Shown one piece after another: positions 52,681 through 62,682 of a DNA stretch of 64,000 nt. The position numbers were made by a program, and so were the translations under genes. The notes beneath the pieces are model-generated. The model searched no databases and was not told the DNA's origin. It saw only the letters and a program-made list of their open reading frames with translations. Every line of letters starts with the position of its first letter. The first letter of the stretch is position 1. Origin of the DNA: Bacteroidota bacterium (GTDB lineage Bacteria; Bacteroidota; Bacteroidia; Cytophagales; Cyclobacteriaceae); contig JAFDYU010000012.1 in NCBI GenBank assembly GCA_018267285.1, positions 124,001-188,000 on the forward strand. The letters are read 5' to 3'.

Positions 52681-53793
52681 ATGATTATCGGTGTACCCAA
52701 GGAAATCAAGAATAATGAAAACCGTGTGGCGCTTACTCCGGCTGGTGCTCAAGAATTTGTAAAGCGCGGGCATACGGTTTATGTTCAAACCAAAGCCGGT
52801 GAAGGCAGCGGATTCAGCGATGAAGAATACATTGGTGCAGGTGCGCGCATGCTTGCCAAAGCCGAAGAAGTCTTCGCCATTGCTGAGATGATTATGAAAG
52901 TGAAAGAACCGATCGAGCAGGAATACTCACTCATCAAAAAAGATCAGCTTGTATTTACCTATTTCCATTTTGCTTCGTACGAGCCTTTAACTCATGCTAT
53001 GATCAAAACCGGTTCGGTTTGTTTGGCCTATGAAACCGTGGAACGCGATGGAAGCTTACCACTGCTCGTGCCTATGAGCGAAGTGGCCGGCCGTATGTCC
53101 ATTCAGGAGGGTGCTAAATATCTGGAGAAACCTTTGAAGGGCCGTGGTATTTTGTTGGGCGGTGTGCCCGGAGTGATGCCCGCAAAAGTTTTGATTCTTG
53201 GCGGTGGTGTTGTGGGCACCAACGCGGCAAAAATGGCTGCCGGCATGGGTGCTGATGTTATCATTACAGATGTAAACCTCAACCGTCTGCGTTACCTTGA
53301 TGACGTGATGCCGAAAAACGTACACACTATGGTGAGCAACGATTATATATTACGCGACCTTGTAAGAACTTCAGATCTCATTGTGGGTGGTGTGCTTATT
53401 CCCGGTGCTAAAGCCCCGAAATTGATTACCCGCGATATGCTTAAGACGATGCGACCGGGCACCGTTTTAGTAGATGTTGCGGTGGATCAGGGAGGATGTA
53501 TCGAAACCTGCAAGCCCACCACGCACGAAAACCCTACGTTTATTATTGATGATGTTGTTCACTATTGTGTAGCGAACATGCCGGGGGCTGTGCCGTACAC
53601 TTCTACTCTAGCACTCACAAACGCCACCCTTCCGTATGCGCTGAAACTGGCCAATCAGGGCTGGAAGAAAGCCTGTGCCGAAAATCAAGATTTGAAAAAG
53701 GGATTGAATGTGATCAGTGGAAAAGTTGTTTACAAGGCTGTTGCCGATGCCTTCAATCTTCCGTACACGGATGTGAAAGAATTTTTGAACTAA
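52681..53793 (+). CDS. ald: Alanine dehydrogenase
   Basis: The 370-residue enzyme interconverts alanine and pyruvate with NAD+, supplying or removing ammonium. The N-terminal MIIGVPKEIKNNENRVALTP block holds substrate-binding Arg and Lys. The catalytic-region YFHFASYEPLTHAMI follows. The NAD-binding VLILGGGVVGTNAAKMAAGMG precedes the C-terminal VVHYCVANMPGAVPYTSTLALTNATLPYAL. The length is normal (~370). It stands alone with a strong bidirectional terminator after it. Confidence 0.96.
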   Translation: MIIGVPKEIKNNENRVALTPAGAQEFVKRGHTVYVQTKAGEGSGFSDEEYIGAGARMLAKAEEVFAIAEMIMKVKEPIEQEYSLIKKDQLVFTYFHFASYEPLTHAMIKTGSVCLAYETVERDGSLPLLVPMSEVAGRMSIQEGAKYLEKPLKGRGILLGGVPGVMPAKVLILGGGVVGTNAAKMAAGMGADVIITDVNLNRLRYLDDVMPKNVHTMVSNDYILRDLVRTSDLIVGGVLIPGAKAPKLITRDMLKTMRPGTVLVDVAVDQGGCIETCKPTTHENPTFIIDDVVHYCVANMPGAVPYTSTLALTNATLPYALKLANQGWKKACAENQDLKKGLNVISGKVVYKAVADAFNLPYTDVKEFLN

Positions 53794-53814
53794 GTGAAAT
53801 ATTAGATTTTTCTC

Positions 53815-53849
53815 AAAAGAAGTCATCCCCGAGGTGACTTCTTTTATTT
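53815..53849. terminator. Bidirectional terminator between ald and asmA-like gene
   Basis: AAAAGAAGTCA (53815-53825) pairs with TGACTTCTTTT (53835-53845), followed by ATTT. With A and T runs on both flanks it can stop transcripts from ald (plus strand) and from the convergent AsmA-like gene (minus strand). Confidence 0.8.
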
Positions 53850-53855
53850 CCTAAC

Positions 53856-56800
53856 TCAGTACGGTAACTTATGACCTTTGCCCAGTGCAACTTTAGGGTT
53901 GTTGTACATGCCCGTGACGTGAAACGGGATTTTTATTTTTGTCAACGGGATTAATTCAATTTTTACAAGATAGTTCACTTCCCCGGCCATCGTATTCACG
54001 CCTTCAATGTCTGCATCAAAACCTGCCACTTTAATTGAAAAAGGTTTCACAATGATCTTGTTGTCTTTAATTTCTGTTTGCATACTGAAGTCCTTCAGAT
54101 GGGGGTCGTTTATTTCATTTTTCTTAGCGCTCTTGCTAATCTCTTCAAATAATTTCATGCCTTTGATTTTGGCATCGGCAATATGCAGCGTACCGCCCCC
54201 TTCAAGTGTTTCCAACTTTGGAGACAAGTCCTTTTTTAGCTCGCCTTTTAGTTTGTAATCAACTGAAAATTTCCCGTACGTGTTAGCAGCCGAGGGGGCC
54301 AAATCCCGCACCAATTTAACTTCGCGGTAAGCTCGGTTAATATCCAGGTCTTTTACGTTTAAATCCAGATAAAAAAGTGGGTGAGCCCAGCTGCGCGTAT
54401 CGTAGCTTGCTCGTACATTAAATTGTGCATCGAGCGAGTTGAAGCCCGTCTCGTGCAAACTCATAACTCCTTCTTTAAACACGATATCTCCATTCATAGC
54501 AAAAATCTTCAGGTCTTCGTATTGCACTGCGCCAATCCTGGAGTCGAAAATAAAATTGATATTTCGGGGTACTTCTATTACCCTGAGTTTTGAGTGAGCA
54601 GTGTCTTGCAAAGGAACAATCTTGCCCGTAGCGGTTCGTGGTGGCGGCATCCACTGGCTTAAACTTAAGGTGTCGCACAGCAATTCAAGATCGCCATTTA
54701 TCATGTCGTTGTTCTTGGTTACAAACGCCATATAATTGGTTACATCGCCTTTTATACTTACTGTACTCTTGCCGAATTTTCCATTAAAATTTTTAAGACG
54801 AATTTTTGAGGGTGTGAAATCAAAAAAGGCACTATTGATGTTTATCGGGTTAGGAACTTTACTGCCAGCAATATTAATTCCACTAAAAACAATTTTTCCG
54901 TTTGATTGAGTTTTTGAATAATCGCCACGCTCCAAATCGCTGATCAAACCACCGGTTTTTAATTGGGCATCTACAAGCCCCGAAAATGTTACGCCTTCCA
55001 TCGGGTATAGCTGTGCAACCTTTGCCAAATCCATTTTTCCGTTTACCGTAAGTTCGTATTTGTAATTATTCAGATCGGTTAAGCTCCCGGTAATATCAAA
55101 TGGTTCATCTTCAAGGGTGTAGGTAAGTTTATCGATATTCATTTTTGCATCGGAAAGTGTCCCTGATTTACTCAGCGCTTCGGCATAAAAATGAATGTTT
55201 TTCAATGGAGGGAAATCCTTGTATTGAATAAATCCATCCGACAACTTAATTTTTGTATCGACCCGTGGAAATTTATTATTGATTTTACTGTATAGACCCT
55301 TAGCCATTAAATCAAGGCTATAGTGTCCTTTTAAAGCATAGCCATTAATGGGGTAAATTTTTTCGATGTCTGCAAGATCAATATCGGCATCAATATCGGC
55401 ATCAACTTCTGTATCGGGGTAACCACTTAATTTAGCATAGCCATGGAGTATGTTATCATCAACTTCAGCATGCATTTGGTGAAGGTTGATTTTGGTATTT
55501 GCTAAGTCACCAGAAGTATTTTCCGCATTTAAATGGAATTGAATGTTTGAAATCGGCCTGGGAAGGCTATCGTACTGAATCGCCCCGTTAGATAATTTAA
55601 GATTGAGATTAAAGACCGGGATGCGCGAAATATCCCGGTTGATAATTCCTTTGGCTTTTAATTCAAAATCAATTTTTCCTTTGAGTGAAACACCCTTTAC
55701 CGGATACAGCCGTTCGAGTGATGCCAGTTCGAGATCGGCAAATACATCGGCATCAATTTTAGGAGCATAGAGTCCTTGCACTTTTATCTTTCCGTGCACC
55801 GGATGTTTACCGAGTTCCACATGAAAGTTTTTTACATCAATAACCGTACTGTCTATAATTCTTTCTGGGTTGTCGATCACCATATCAAACTGAATATTAT
55901 TGAACGCCTCGGGCAGGCTGTCAATTTTTACCATTGCATTTTTAACATTTAAATCGAAATGAAAGGCGGGCGTTTCTTTTGTTGTAGCCGAATAGACCCC
56001 ATCCAACGAACCAGAAAAAGCCAAGTCACCACTTGTTTCGAAGTAATCGAAGTTTTTCAGGTATAAGCCCGGCACCAACGACAAGATGTTTTTAAAGGAA
56101 GTCTCCTCTGCTTGAAACTTCATCTTCATTGCAAATTCATCAACAACCTGTTGTAAGAACCCATTAATACTGAATATGAAATGATTGATCTGGATTTTAT
56201 TTTTCTTAAACGTGTACTTACTCTCTGGCAGGTTTATTTCCATAATTAAGTCCAACCCAAGAGCTTTTCTAAAAAGATATTGAACCTTATCGTAGCTAAG
56301 CGAAAATTGCCGTATGGTAGTGATCGTTTCATAATCAAATATATCTTTATTAAAATCACCACCTCCGGTATGGTCGATATCAAAAGCTTCAATAAAAACA
56401 TTTCGTTTCCAGTCGGTGTACTTAATAACCCCGTTGTCAATGCTGATTTTATCAATGGCTATGTTTATGGATGAGGGTTTGGATGCAACCGCTGAGTCTT
56501 TTTTCTTTTTGACATCGTAATTGGTTTTACCGTCTTTAAGTACGTATAAATTTATTTCAGGGTTAACCAAATGAATGCTGTTTAGCTCAATTTCACGTTT
56601 AGTCAAAAGGCTCCATAAGTTCACTTCGAGTGATGTTTCTTTTATTGCAGTGAGTGTGTCGTGGCGGAACTCGTCATGGCCTTTGATTATTAAATCTTGA
56701 ACTCTCAACGTGAGATTGGGAAAGTGTTTGAATAATTTTAATTCAACTGCACTGAATGTTACGTCTGCATTTATCTGTTGGTCTATTTCTTTTTCTAAAT

Positions 56801-56909
56801 CGGTACGAATTTGTTCATGATAAATTTTGGGCAACACCACCGCAGCAACTACAATCAACAGTACCAAAACACCTGTACATAAGAATATTCTTTTAAGAAA
56901 AAGTTTCAT
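53856..56909 (-). CDS. AsmA-family repetitive lipid-groove protein
   Basis: The 1017-residue protein has one N-terminal membrane anchor (LVLLIVVAAVVLPKIYHEQI), then an AsmA N-terminal domain (TLTAIKETSLEVNLWSLLTKREIELNSIHL). Three repeats of ~100-110 residues follow, each opening with a version of LERLYPVKGVSLKG...AKG. The C-terminal AsmA_2-like domain includes GTLHIADAKIKGMKLF and ends near KVALGKGHKLPY. AsmA/TamB-like proteins are thought to make a beta-groove that carries phospholipid between membranes. The ending IKIPFHVTGMYNNPKV is common in Bacteroidota AsmA. It lies downstream of the TPR gene and a hairpin. Confidence 0.88.
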   Translation of the reverse strand: MKLFLKRIFLCTGVLVLLIVVAAVVLPKIYHEQIRTDLEKEIDQQINADVTFSAVELKLFKHFPNLTLRVQDLIIKGHDEFRHDTLTAIKETSLEVNLWSLLTKREIELNSIHLVNPEINLYVLKDGKTNYDVKKKKDSAVASKPSSINIAIDKISIDNGVIKYTDWKRNVFIEAFDIDHTGGGDFNKDIFDYETITTIRQFSLSYDKVQYLFRKALGLDLIMEINLPESKYTFKKNKIQINHFIFSINGFLQQVVDEFAMKMKFQAEETSFKNILSLVPGLYLKNFDYFETSGDLAFSGSLDGVYSATTKETPAFHFDLNVKNAMVKIDSLPEAFNNIQFDMVIDNPERIIDSTVIDVKNFHVELGKHPVHGKIKVQGLYAPKIDADVFADLELASLERLYPVKGVSLKGKIDFELKAKGIINRDISRIPVFNLNLKLSNGAIQYDSLPRPISNIQFHLNAENTSGDLANTKINLHQMHAEVDDNILHGYAKLSGYPDTEVDADIDADIDLADIEKIYPINGYALKGHYSLDLMAKGLYSKINNKFPRVDTKIKLSDGFIQYKDFPPLKNIHFYAEALSKSGTLSDAKMNIDKLTYTLEDEPFDITGSLTDLNNYKYELTVNGKMDLAKVAQLYPMEGVTFSGLVDAQLKTGGLISDLERGDYSKTQSNGKIVFSGINIAGSKVPNPININSAFFDFTPSKIRLKNFNGKFGKSTVSIKGDVTNYMAFVTKNNDMINGDLELLCDTLSLSQWMPPPRTATGKIVPLQDTAHSKLRVIEVPRNINFIFDSRIGAVQYEDLKIFAMNGDIVFKEGVMSLHETGFNSLDAQFNVRASYDTRSWAHPLFYLDLNVKDLDINRAYREVKLVRDLAPSAANTYGKFSVDYKLKGELKKDLSPKLETLEGGGTLHIADAKIKGMKLFEEISKSAKKNEINDPHLKDFSMQTEIKDNKIIVKPFSIKVAGFDADIEGVNTMAGEVNYLVKIELIPLTKIKIPFHVTGMYNNPKVALGKGHKLPY

Positions 56910-56944
56910 ATCTGAAATTTAGAAATGCAGTGCCTTACAAACAA

Positions 56945-56980
56945 ACGAGGGTCGAAAAATTTTCCGACCCTCGTGCAATT
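56945..56980 (-). terminator. Hairpin after the TPR gene
   Basis: ACGAGGGTCG (56945-56954) and CGACCCTCGT (56965-56974) form a ten-base-pair stem between the TPR gene and the AsmA-like gene. The minus-strand transcript reads TTTGTTTG after the stem; the plus side has a longer T run (six T). It is probably a terminator for the TPR gene. The AsmA-like gene may therefore have its own promoter. Confidence 0.65.
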
Positions 56981-56995
56981 TTTTCAGTCTTTGTG

Positions 56996-58225
56996 TTAAT
57001 CTACTTCAAGACCCTGTGCTTTCATTTTCTTTTTAAGGTCTATCGCTTTTTTCTCAAATGCCTCATCGTAAGAGGACAAGTTTTCGTACAACGAAAGCAG
57101 GGTGTAGAGAGAAGTTTCGTCTGTTGACTTAATCATTACGCATTTATCCGCATACGGTAAAGCTTTCTTCAGCACATCATAACGTTGGTTACGGAGATCA
57201 AGACGTTTCTTTGTATCATTGGAAGCATTTCTCTGATCGTTCAATGCGCGCGCCTCATTGTTCAACAGGATTGCCATTTCTTCGTTACCTTCAAAATGAT
57301 CGGAATTAATTTTTAATACTTCTTCAATCCAATGTTTGACTTCATCTGTCTTGCCGGCTTTTTTTCCGATCAAGGCCAAAAAATATCTTGACTCCGTATC
57401 GTTGGGGTCTCCGTTTGCGCGCTTCAGCATAAGCGCTTTAGCTCCCTCCAAATTGTTTGTTTGAACGTACACGTTGTATTCAGAATTAAGATAATCTATG
57501 TTATCCGGGTATTTGTTTGTAAGTACGTGTATGGCCTCCAGTGCGGAGTTCCAATCCTTCCGATTAAAATATGTATTGAATAACTGAAGGCTTGCATCCG
57601 GGTTGGTTCCTCCTACCGAGAGGTACTTTTTGATGTATGTGATAGCTTTGTCGTCTTCTTTGGCTTGGGGAGCAAAGTAAGCACCAGCATAGAGTAAACA
57701 AGTGGTGTCGGTAGGTACAAAAAACAGAGTTTTTTCAATCTCCGTAAATGCCGCTTTGTAATCCTTTGCCTGGTGCAGCTTAACCGCTTTCTCCAGGTAT
57801 TTTTGAGCAAGTACACCCGAAACAGTTGATTTTGTAACAGGTATCGGCAATTGCGTTCCCTGGTATAGTGCGTTTACTAAACTTTCATTTTTGCCTTTAT
57901 CTATTTCTTCCGACTTAGTAAAGGACTCTTTAACAATTGGGAAAGGATTGGCTTCCAACGATTTGTATTTCTCAATATTTGTAGTGTCTATGGCAGCATA
58001 AATTACGCCCTTTAAATACCAAGCCTTTGCTGAATTTTTTGAGGGGTTGCCTTTTTTGTCAACCATATATTCTTGATTGGATACCGTAGCATCTATAACT
58101 TGTTTCGCCTCGTCAAGTGTTCCTTTTAGGAGTGCTGCCTCTGCTTTGGCTACACTGGGTTTAATTGGCTTTTGCGCCAATAACATTGAAGGACATAGCA
58201 AACAAATAAAAATTATCTTTTTCAT
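56996..58225 (-). CDS. Exported TPR protein linked to gyrA
   Basis: The 409-residue product has a signal peptide (MKKIIFICLLCPSMLLAQ) and seven or eight TPR-like helical pairs (AKAEAALLKGTLDEAKQVID, AVKLHQAKDYKAAFTEIEKTL, FNRKDWNSALEAIHVLTNKYP). The C-terminal helical part contains KALPYADKCVMIKSTDETSLYTLLSLYENL. It fits Cytophagales TPR proteins that often follow gyrA in the order gyrA-TPR. The reason for that linkage is not known. It starts 23 bases after gyrA and is probably read from the same transcript. Confidence 0.82.
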   Translation of the reverse strand: MKKIIFICLLCPSMLLAQKPIKPSVAKAEAALLKGTLDEAKQVIDATVSNQEYMVDKKGNPSKNSAKAWYLKGVIYAAIDTTNIEKYKSLEANPFPIVKESFTKSEEIDKGKNESLVNALYQGTQLPIPVTKSTVSGVLAQKYLEKAVKLHQAKDYKAAFTEIEKTLFFVPTDTTCLLYAGAYFAPQAKEDDKAITYIKKYLSVGGTNPDASLQLFNTYFNRKDWNSALEAIHVLTNKYPDNIDYLNSEYNVYVQTNNLEGAKALMLKRANGDPNDTESRYFLALIGKKAGKTDEVKHWIEEVLKINSDHFEGNEEMAILLNNEARALNDQRNASNDTKKRLDLRNQRYDVLKKALPYADKCVMIKSTDETSLYTLLSLYENLSSYDEAFEKKAIDLKKKMKAQGLEVD

Positions 58226-58248
58226 GTTAATATATGTTTCGGTTAGTA

Positions 58249-60750
58249 CTAATTTATTTTTTCACTTTCAATTCCATTCTCCACATCGTCCATCTTTTGA
58301 ATTTTTTCAACCGAGGAGATGGCGTCCTCTTCGTTGAGCTTAATCAAACGCACTCCTTGCGTGGCCCGGCCCATTACACGCAATTCACTCACGTTGATGC
58401 GGATGCTGATGCCCGATTTATTTATGATCATCAGATCGTCTTTATCCACAACTTCTTTTATCGCAACAAGCTTGCCAGTTTTTTCGGTGATGTTGATGGT
58501 CTTCACTCCTTTGCCGCCCCGGTGTGCTATCCGGTAGTCGCCAATGTCTGAGCGTTTACCGTATCCTTTCTCCGAAACCACCAGCAAATTAGCGTCTTCG
58601 CGGGATATGCATACCATACCAACCACTCTGTCTTCATCATTCTCAAGCTTAGCACCTCTAACCCCGGCAGCCGTTCTACCCATGGGCCTTACATCGGCTT
58701 CATTAAAATGAACTGCTTTGCCTTCACTTTTTGCAATAATAATGTGGTTTTTCCCATTTGTCAATGCGGCATCGAGCAGGCGGTCTCCTTCGTGTACGGT
58801 AATTGCAGTAATGCCATTTGCGCGCGGACGCGAGTAGGCTTCTAATGAGGTTTTTTTAATGATTCCTTTTTCGGTGCAAAGAATAACAAATGTGTTGTTG
58901 ATATAATCCTGATCTTCCAGATTTTTCAAATTCAAAACAGCGCGTACGCTGTCGCCCGGTTCAATATTCAACAAATTTTGTATAGCACGCCCTTTGGACG
59001 TCTTGTTTCCTTCGGGTATTTCGTAAACTTTTTTCCAATACACTTTTCCATACTCAGTGAAGATGAGCATGTAATTATGCGCCTGCGCTACAAACAGATG
59101 TTCTGTAAAATCATCTTCTTTGGTTCCGGTTGCTTTTGAGCCTATGCCACCCCTGCCTTGTGTCCGGTATTCGGAGAGCGAGGTTCTTTTTACATATCCT
59201 TGTTTGGAAATGGTGATCACCATTTCCTCATTCGGGATCATATCTTCAACCGTGATGTCTTCTTCACTGTGAACGATTTGAGTTCTTCGCGCATCTCCGT
59301 AGCGTTCCTTCATCTCGCTGAGTTCTCCTTTGATGATGTTCATGCGAACGGATTCGCTGCCCAGAATTTCGTTGAGGCGGGCAATCAACTCTTTAACTTC
59401 TTTGTATTCGTTTTGGATTTTCTCGCGCTCAAGGCCTGTTAAGCGTTGCAAGCGCATTTCGAGAATCGCCTTCGCCTGTATTTCGGAAAGCTGGAAGTTT
59501 TCCATCAAGCCAGCTTTTGCCACTTCCGGATCTTTAGAATTGCGTATCAAGGCAATCACTTCATCCAGATGATCGAGGGCAATTAAATATCCTTCTAAAA
59601 TGTGGGCGCGCTTCTCGGCTTCATCCAGTTCGAACTTTGTTCTGCGCACCACTACTTCGTGGCGGTGATCTACAAAATGAACGATCAAATCTTTTAGGTT
59701 AAGCGTCTGCGGGCGGCCTTTTACCAGCGCCACATTGTTAACACCAAACGAAGATTGAAGCTGGGTATATTTAAACAGGTTGTTGAGTACAATATTCGGA
59801 ATTGCGTCTTTCTTTAAATCGTACACCACGCGGAAACCCTCGCGGTCGGATTCATCGCGCATGTCGCTGATACCTTCAATCTTTTTTTCGTTGATAAGAA
59901 CAGCTGTGCGCTCGATCATCTGCGCTTTATTTACCTGATACGGAATCTCGGTGGCGATAATCTGCTCTTTTCCGTTAGATCCGGTTACAATTTCTGCCTT
60001 TGCCCGAACGGTTATTTTTCCCCTACCTGTTAAGAAAGCTTCCTGAATTCCCTGATAACCGTAGATGATACCCCCCGTGGGGAAATCGGGTGCCTGGATT
60101 ATCTTCATCAACTCCGGAATGGTTATTTCCCGGTTATCGATGTAGGCAATGATGCCTTCCACTACTTCGCTTAAGTTGTGGGGTGGCATATTGGTGGCCA
60201 TACCTACTGCAATTCCTGAGGAACCATTAATTAAGAGGTTGGGGACCTTTGCGGGCAAAACGGTTGGTTCCGAATTTTGGTCGTCATACGTAGGTTGAAA
60301 ATCAACGGTGTTTTTGTTTATGTCGGCCAAAAGTTCTTCGGCAATTCTTCTGAGCCTGGCTTCGGTGTAGCGCATAGCGGCCGGAGGGTCTCCATCTACC
60401 GAACCAAAATTTCCCTGGCCGTCCACCAGCATGTAGCGCATGCTCCATTCTTGCGCCATGCGTACCATCGTATCGTAAATGGAAGCATCGCCATGCGGAT
60501 GGTACTTACCCATAACATCACCCACGATGCGTGCCGACTTTTTGTAGGGGCGGTTGTAGTTTACCCCCAGTTCCAACATGCCGTAAAGCACACGCCTGTG
60601 CACGGGCTTGAGGCCATCGCGCACATCGGGGAGGGCCCGCGAAATGATGACCGACATCGAATAATCGATGTAGGCGCCACGCATTTCGTCTTCAATATTG
60701 ATGGGGATTATGGACTGTCTTTCGAGGGGTTCTCCGGTGTTTTCTGCCAC
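58249..60750 (-). CDS. gyrA: DNA gyrase subunit A
   Basis: The 833-residue subunit breaks and rejoins DNA during negative supercoiling. The catalytic Tyr is Y128 in [10 protein letters not shown]. The quinolone region reads [17 protein letters not shown]. The position equivalent to E. coli Ser83 is Ala89, while the Asp87 equivalent (Asp93) is kept. The C-terminal propeller includes the GyrA box-like [12 protein letters not shown]. The C-terminal tail ends in an acidic block ([24 protein letters not shown]). GyrA rather than ParC is favoured by the GyrA box and length. Confidence 0.96.
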   Translation of the reverse strand: MAENTGEPLERQSIIPINIEDEMRGAYIDYSMSVIISRALPDVRDGLKPVHRRVLYGMLELGVNYNRPYKKSARIVGDVMGKYHPHGDASIYDTMVRMAQEWSMRYMLVDGQGNFGSVDGDPPAAMRYTEARLRRIAEELLADINKNTVDFQPTYDDQNSEPTVLPAKVPNLLINGSSGIAVGMATNMPPHNLSEVVEGIIAYIDNREITIPELMKIIQAPDFPTGGIIYGYQGIQEAFLTGRGKITVRAKAEIVTGSNGKEQIIATEIPYQVNKAQMIERTAVLINEKKIEGISDMRDESDREGFRVVYDLKKDAIPNIVLNNLFKYTQLQSSFGVNNVALVKGRPQTLNLKDLIVHFVDHRHEVVVRRTKFELDEAEKRAHILEGYLIALDHLDEVIALIRNSKDPEVAKAGLMENFQLSEIQAKAILEMRLQRLTGLEREKIQNEYKEVKELIARLNEILGSESVRMNIIKGELSEMKERYGDARRTQIVHSEEDITVEDMIPNEEMVITISKQGYVKRTSLSEYRTQGRGGIGSKATGTKEDDFTEHLFVAQAHNYMLIFTEYGKVYWKKVYEIPEGNKTSKGRAIQNLLNIEPGDSVRAVLNLKNLEDQDYINNTFVILCTEKGIIKKTSLEAYSRPRANGITAITVHEGDRLLDAALTNGKNHIIIAKSEGKAVHFNEADVRPMGRTAAGVRGAKLENDEDRVVGMVCISREDANLLVVSEKGYGKRSDIGDYRIAHRGGKGVKTINITEKTGKLVAIKEVVDKDDLMIINKSGISIRINVSELRVMGRATQGVRLIKLNEEDAISSVEKIQKMDDVENGIESEKIN

Positions 60751-60935
60751 TGTAAAATCGAGTTAAAACGGGTAAAAATTTGAGACGTGAAGGTAGTGAA
60801 AACCTACCGGATTTTCTGTCTTTTTAGGCACTCAATCTGAGGTATTTTTATCCATTGGCAAAAGGCTTTTTAACCTATAAATCAAGTACATCTATGCCCC
60901 CTGAAAGATACCTGTAAATGAGCTGTTTGAATAAC

Positions 60936-62411
60936 TCAGTCTTTGATACAGCGTACCGAAAGGCCGCTGCCCTTGTAGTTGTTGCTTTTATGAACAATGT
61001 TGTTGTATCCCACCAATTCTCTGGACTTATTGCTTTCTTGTTCTATGCCGCACCACCAGTAGCCGCCCTTGCCGATATCCTTAAACTCACCCCCTGTGTA
61101 TCGCATTCCGCCCGGCAGGCACGTCATTTTACTGCTGTTGCTCCCATTGCCTTTTTCATTATTCCAACCTGCTAAAGATTTCAAGGCATCACCTGCTTCA
61201 TTTTCACCTCCATAAAAATCTGTCATGGTGCCCCACTCCTCATCCGTGGCCAAATGCCAACCTTGAGGCGCGAGCCCACGTGGGTCGTTCAGTGCATACC
61301 AGTTGTAGAGCTTTCCGTAAATCTTTTCATTGGCCGGGTCGTTTTTGTAATAACACCAGGCTGGTTTTTTTTCACTCGCAGCCCTGCTCCACGCACTGTT
61401 TGTTTTGGCTTCCGGTATCGGTTCGCCATTGGTAAACGTTGTTACATTCAAATTTTTTGCTATCCATGTTTGTTTTCCTACGGTAACAATAGCGGCATCT
61501 TCAACTCCGTATCCATAATCTAAGGGGCTGTTTTTTTCAGTTGGAGTTTCCTGCTTTACAGGATTAGTGGTGTTTTTAATTGCACCGTTAGTTTTGGCTG
61601 CCACCGAAGGTGTAGGCTTAGAAGTAGTTGTGGGCGCAACAACCTGGGTTGTTTTATTAAAATAAAATTCACCACCAATGGAGTTATCCACCACCGAGGG
61701 AAGCTGTTTGCCCTCCGATTCTGTATTTACATCCCGCTTCACTTTCCGTAACACATCACTGATATCGAGATCGGGTTCGTTGATGTACTTGAGTAGTTTT
61801 GAAGTAAATAAACCATTGGAACCGGTACCATCGCTTGCCACAGTGCCCGGTTGGGTAGCAAACACCACAATCGAACCTTTGGGAGCCTCCACACTAGCCA
61901 ACCCTTTAGCCAAGTCTCGGGTAAAACTTACAAAGTTGTTGGTACGGCAGGCGTCCAATAAAAAAATATTCAAATTACTATTTGATGAATTCAATACCGA
62001 CATCAATACATTCATCTTTACACATTGATCGTCTAAATCTCCGGGCACTTGCAATGTGGCCGATGCCGGAATTAAATAATTTTCGCCTTCGAATTGAGTG
62101 CCGTGCCCGGCATAATAAATAATACCTACCGCACCAGAGCTTTCTGTCATTGCGTTGTAGTACCGGGTGATGGCATCTTTGATTTGTTTTTTGGTTTTGG
62201 GATCGATCAATGTTTCCACCTTAAATCCTTTCAATTTAAGGGCTGTTGACATGTCTTTAGCATCTTTTAATGAATGACGCAACGGGGGCACGCTGGAATA
62301 ATTTTGCACGCCAATAACCAGCGCTATCCGGCTGGATGCGGTTGGCTGATTTTGTGCGTAAACACCGATGAGTGCAACAAAAAGTAAACCGGTAAGTATT
62401 CCTTTGTACAT
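60936..62411 (-). CDS. Exported caspase-family protease with C-terminal FISUMP domain
   Basis: The 491-residue protein has a signal peptide (cleavage near VYAQ). A caspase/metacaspase domain (~28-245) has catalytic H103 in YYAGHGTQF and C155 in LLDACRTNNF. A Thr/Pro/Lys-rich linker follows, then a C-terminal FISUMP (Fibrobacter succinogenes major paralogous) domain from ~308. The FISUMP part shows VTVGKQTWIAKNLNVTTF, GKLYNWYAL and GWHLATDEEW. FISUMP domains sit on surface proteins. The fusion suggests a cell-surface or periplasmic protease. It is the gene upstream of gyrA on the same strand (gap 185 bases). Its own 5' side is next to the fahA remnant repeat. Confidence 0.87.
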   Translation of the reverse strand: MYKGILTGLLFVALIGVYAQNQPTASSRIALVIGVQNYSSVPPLRHSLKDAKDMSTALKLKGFKVETLIDPKTKKQIKDAITRYYNAMTESSGAVGIIYYAGHGTQFEGENYLIPASATLQVPGDLDDQCVKMNVLMSVLNSSNSNLNIFLLDACRTNNFVSFTRDLAKGLASVEAPKGSIVVFATQPGTVASDGTGSNGLFTSKLLKYINEPDLDISDVLRKVKRDVNTESEGKQLPSVVDNSIGGEFYFNKTTQVVAPTTTSKPTPSVAAKTNGAIKNTTNPVKQETPTEKNSPLDYGYGVEDAAIVTVGKQTWIAKNLNVTTFTNGEPIPEAKTNSAWSRAASEKKPAWCYYKNDPANEKIYGKLYNWYALNDPRGLAPQGWHLATDEEWGTMTDFYGGENEAGDALKSLAGWNNEKGNGSNSSKMTCLPGGMRYTGGEFKDIGKGGYWWCGIEQESNKSRELVGYNNIVHKSNNYKGSGLSVRCIKD

Positions 62412-62449
62412 GATTGGCCGTTACCTTGAGGGATAAAATTAGAAATTTT

Positions 62450-62489
62450 TCAAACGGCAGGCAAAATTTTGCCTGAGCATTCTCCAAAA
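62450..62489. repeat. Direct repeat copy 1 (displaced fahA 3' end)
   Basis: These 40 bases match 62955-62994 at 38 positions, including 33 identical bases in a row (62457-62489). Read on the minus strand they spell FGECSGKILPAV and a stop, the last residues of fumarylacetoacetase. The last residue is changed from Ile to Val, and one other change is synonymous (GCT to GCC). They are not joined to any gene now. Confidence 0.9.
62460..62475. repeat. Copy 1 of the 18-bp palindrome core
   Basis: The repeat contains the perfect palindrome CAGGCAAAATTTTGCCTG (about 62458-62475 in this copy; the other is 62963-62980). Downstream of hicA on the minus strand it could fold as a hairpin and act as a terminator. 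It may also be a recombinase site. Confidence 0.6.
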
Positions 62490-62492
62490 GTG

Positions 62493-62681
62493 TTATTTTA
62501 AAGCTGCTTGCTTCAATATACTATTCAACGTTCCACGAGGGACTTCGTCAGACAGACGATGGTAAGCAATAGTCACAATTCCAATTTTAGTTGCGTGTTT
62601 ATATGCACGATGGCTTCCTTTTTGACGATCTTGAAACCAACCATCTTCTTCGATCAGCCTAACAACATCTCTGTATTTCAT
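62493..62681 (-). CDS. hicA: HicA-type mRNA interferase toxin
   Basis: The 62-residue protein is the small double-stranded-RNA-binding-fold toxin of a type II pair. The core is GWFQDRQKGSHRAYKH with catalytic His24 in GSHR, then IVTIAYH and VPRGTLNSILKQA. It starts one base after the antitoxin stop on the same strand, so the two are co-transcribed. HicA cleaves mRNA and tmRNA and is neutralised by HicB. Between two copies of the fahA 3' end, the pair may be a mobile or stabilising module. Confidence 0.92.
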   Translation of the reverse strand: MKYRDVVRLIEEDGWFQDRQKGSHRAYKHATKIGIVTIAYHRLSDEVPRGTLNSILKQAALK

Positions 62682-62682
62682 T

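Noticed and set aside
11279-62411. CHAT protease and caspase together as part of a CRISPR- or gasdermin-type defence system
   Set aside because: The two genes are 45 kb apart, both products have signal peptides, and no cas, gasdermin or CRISPR sequence is in the window.
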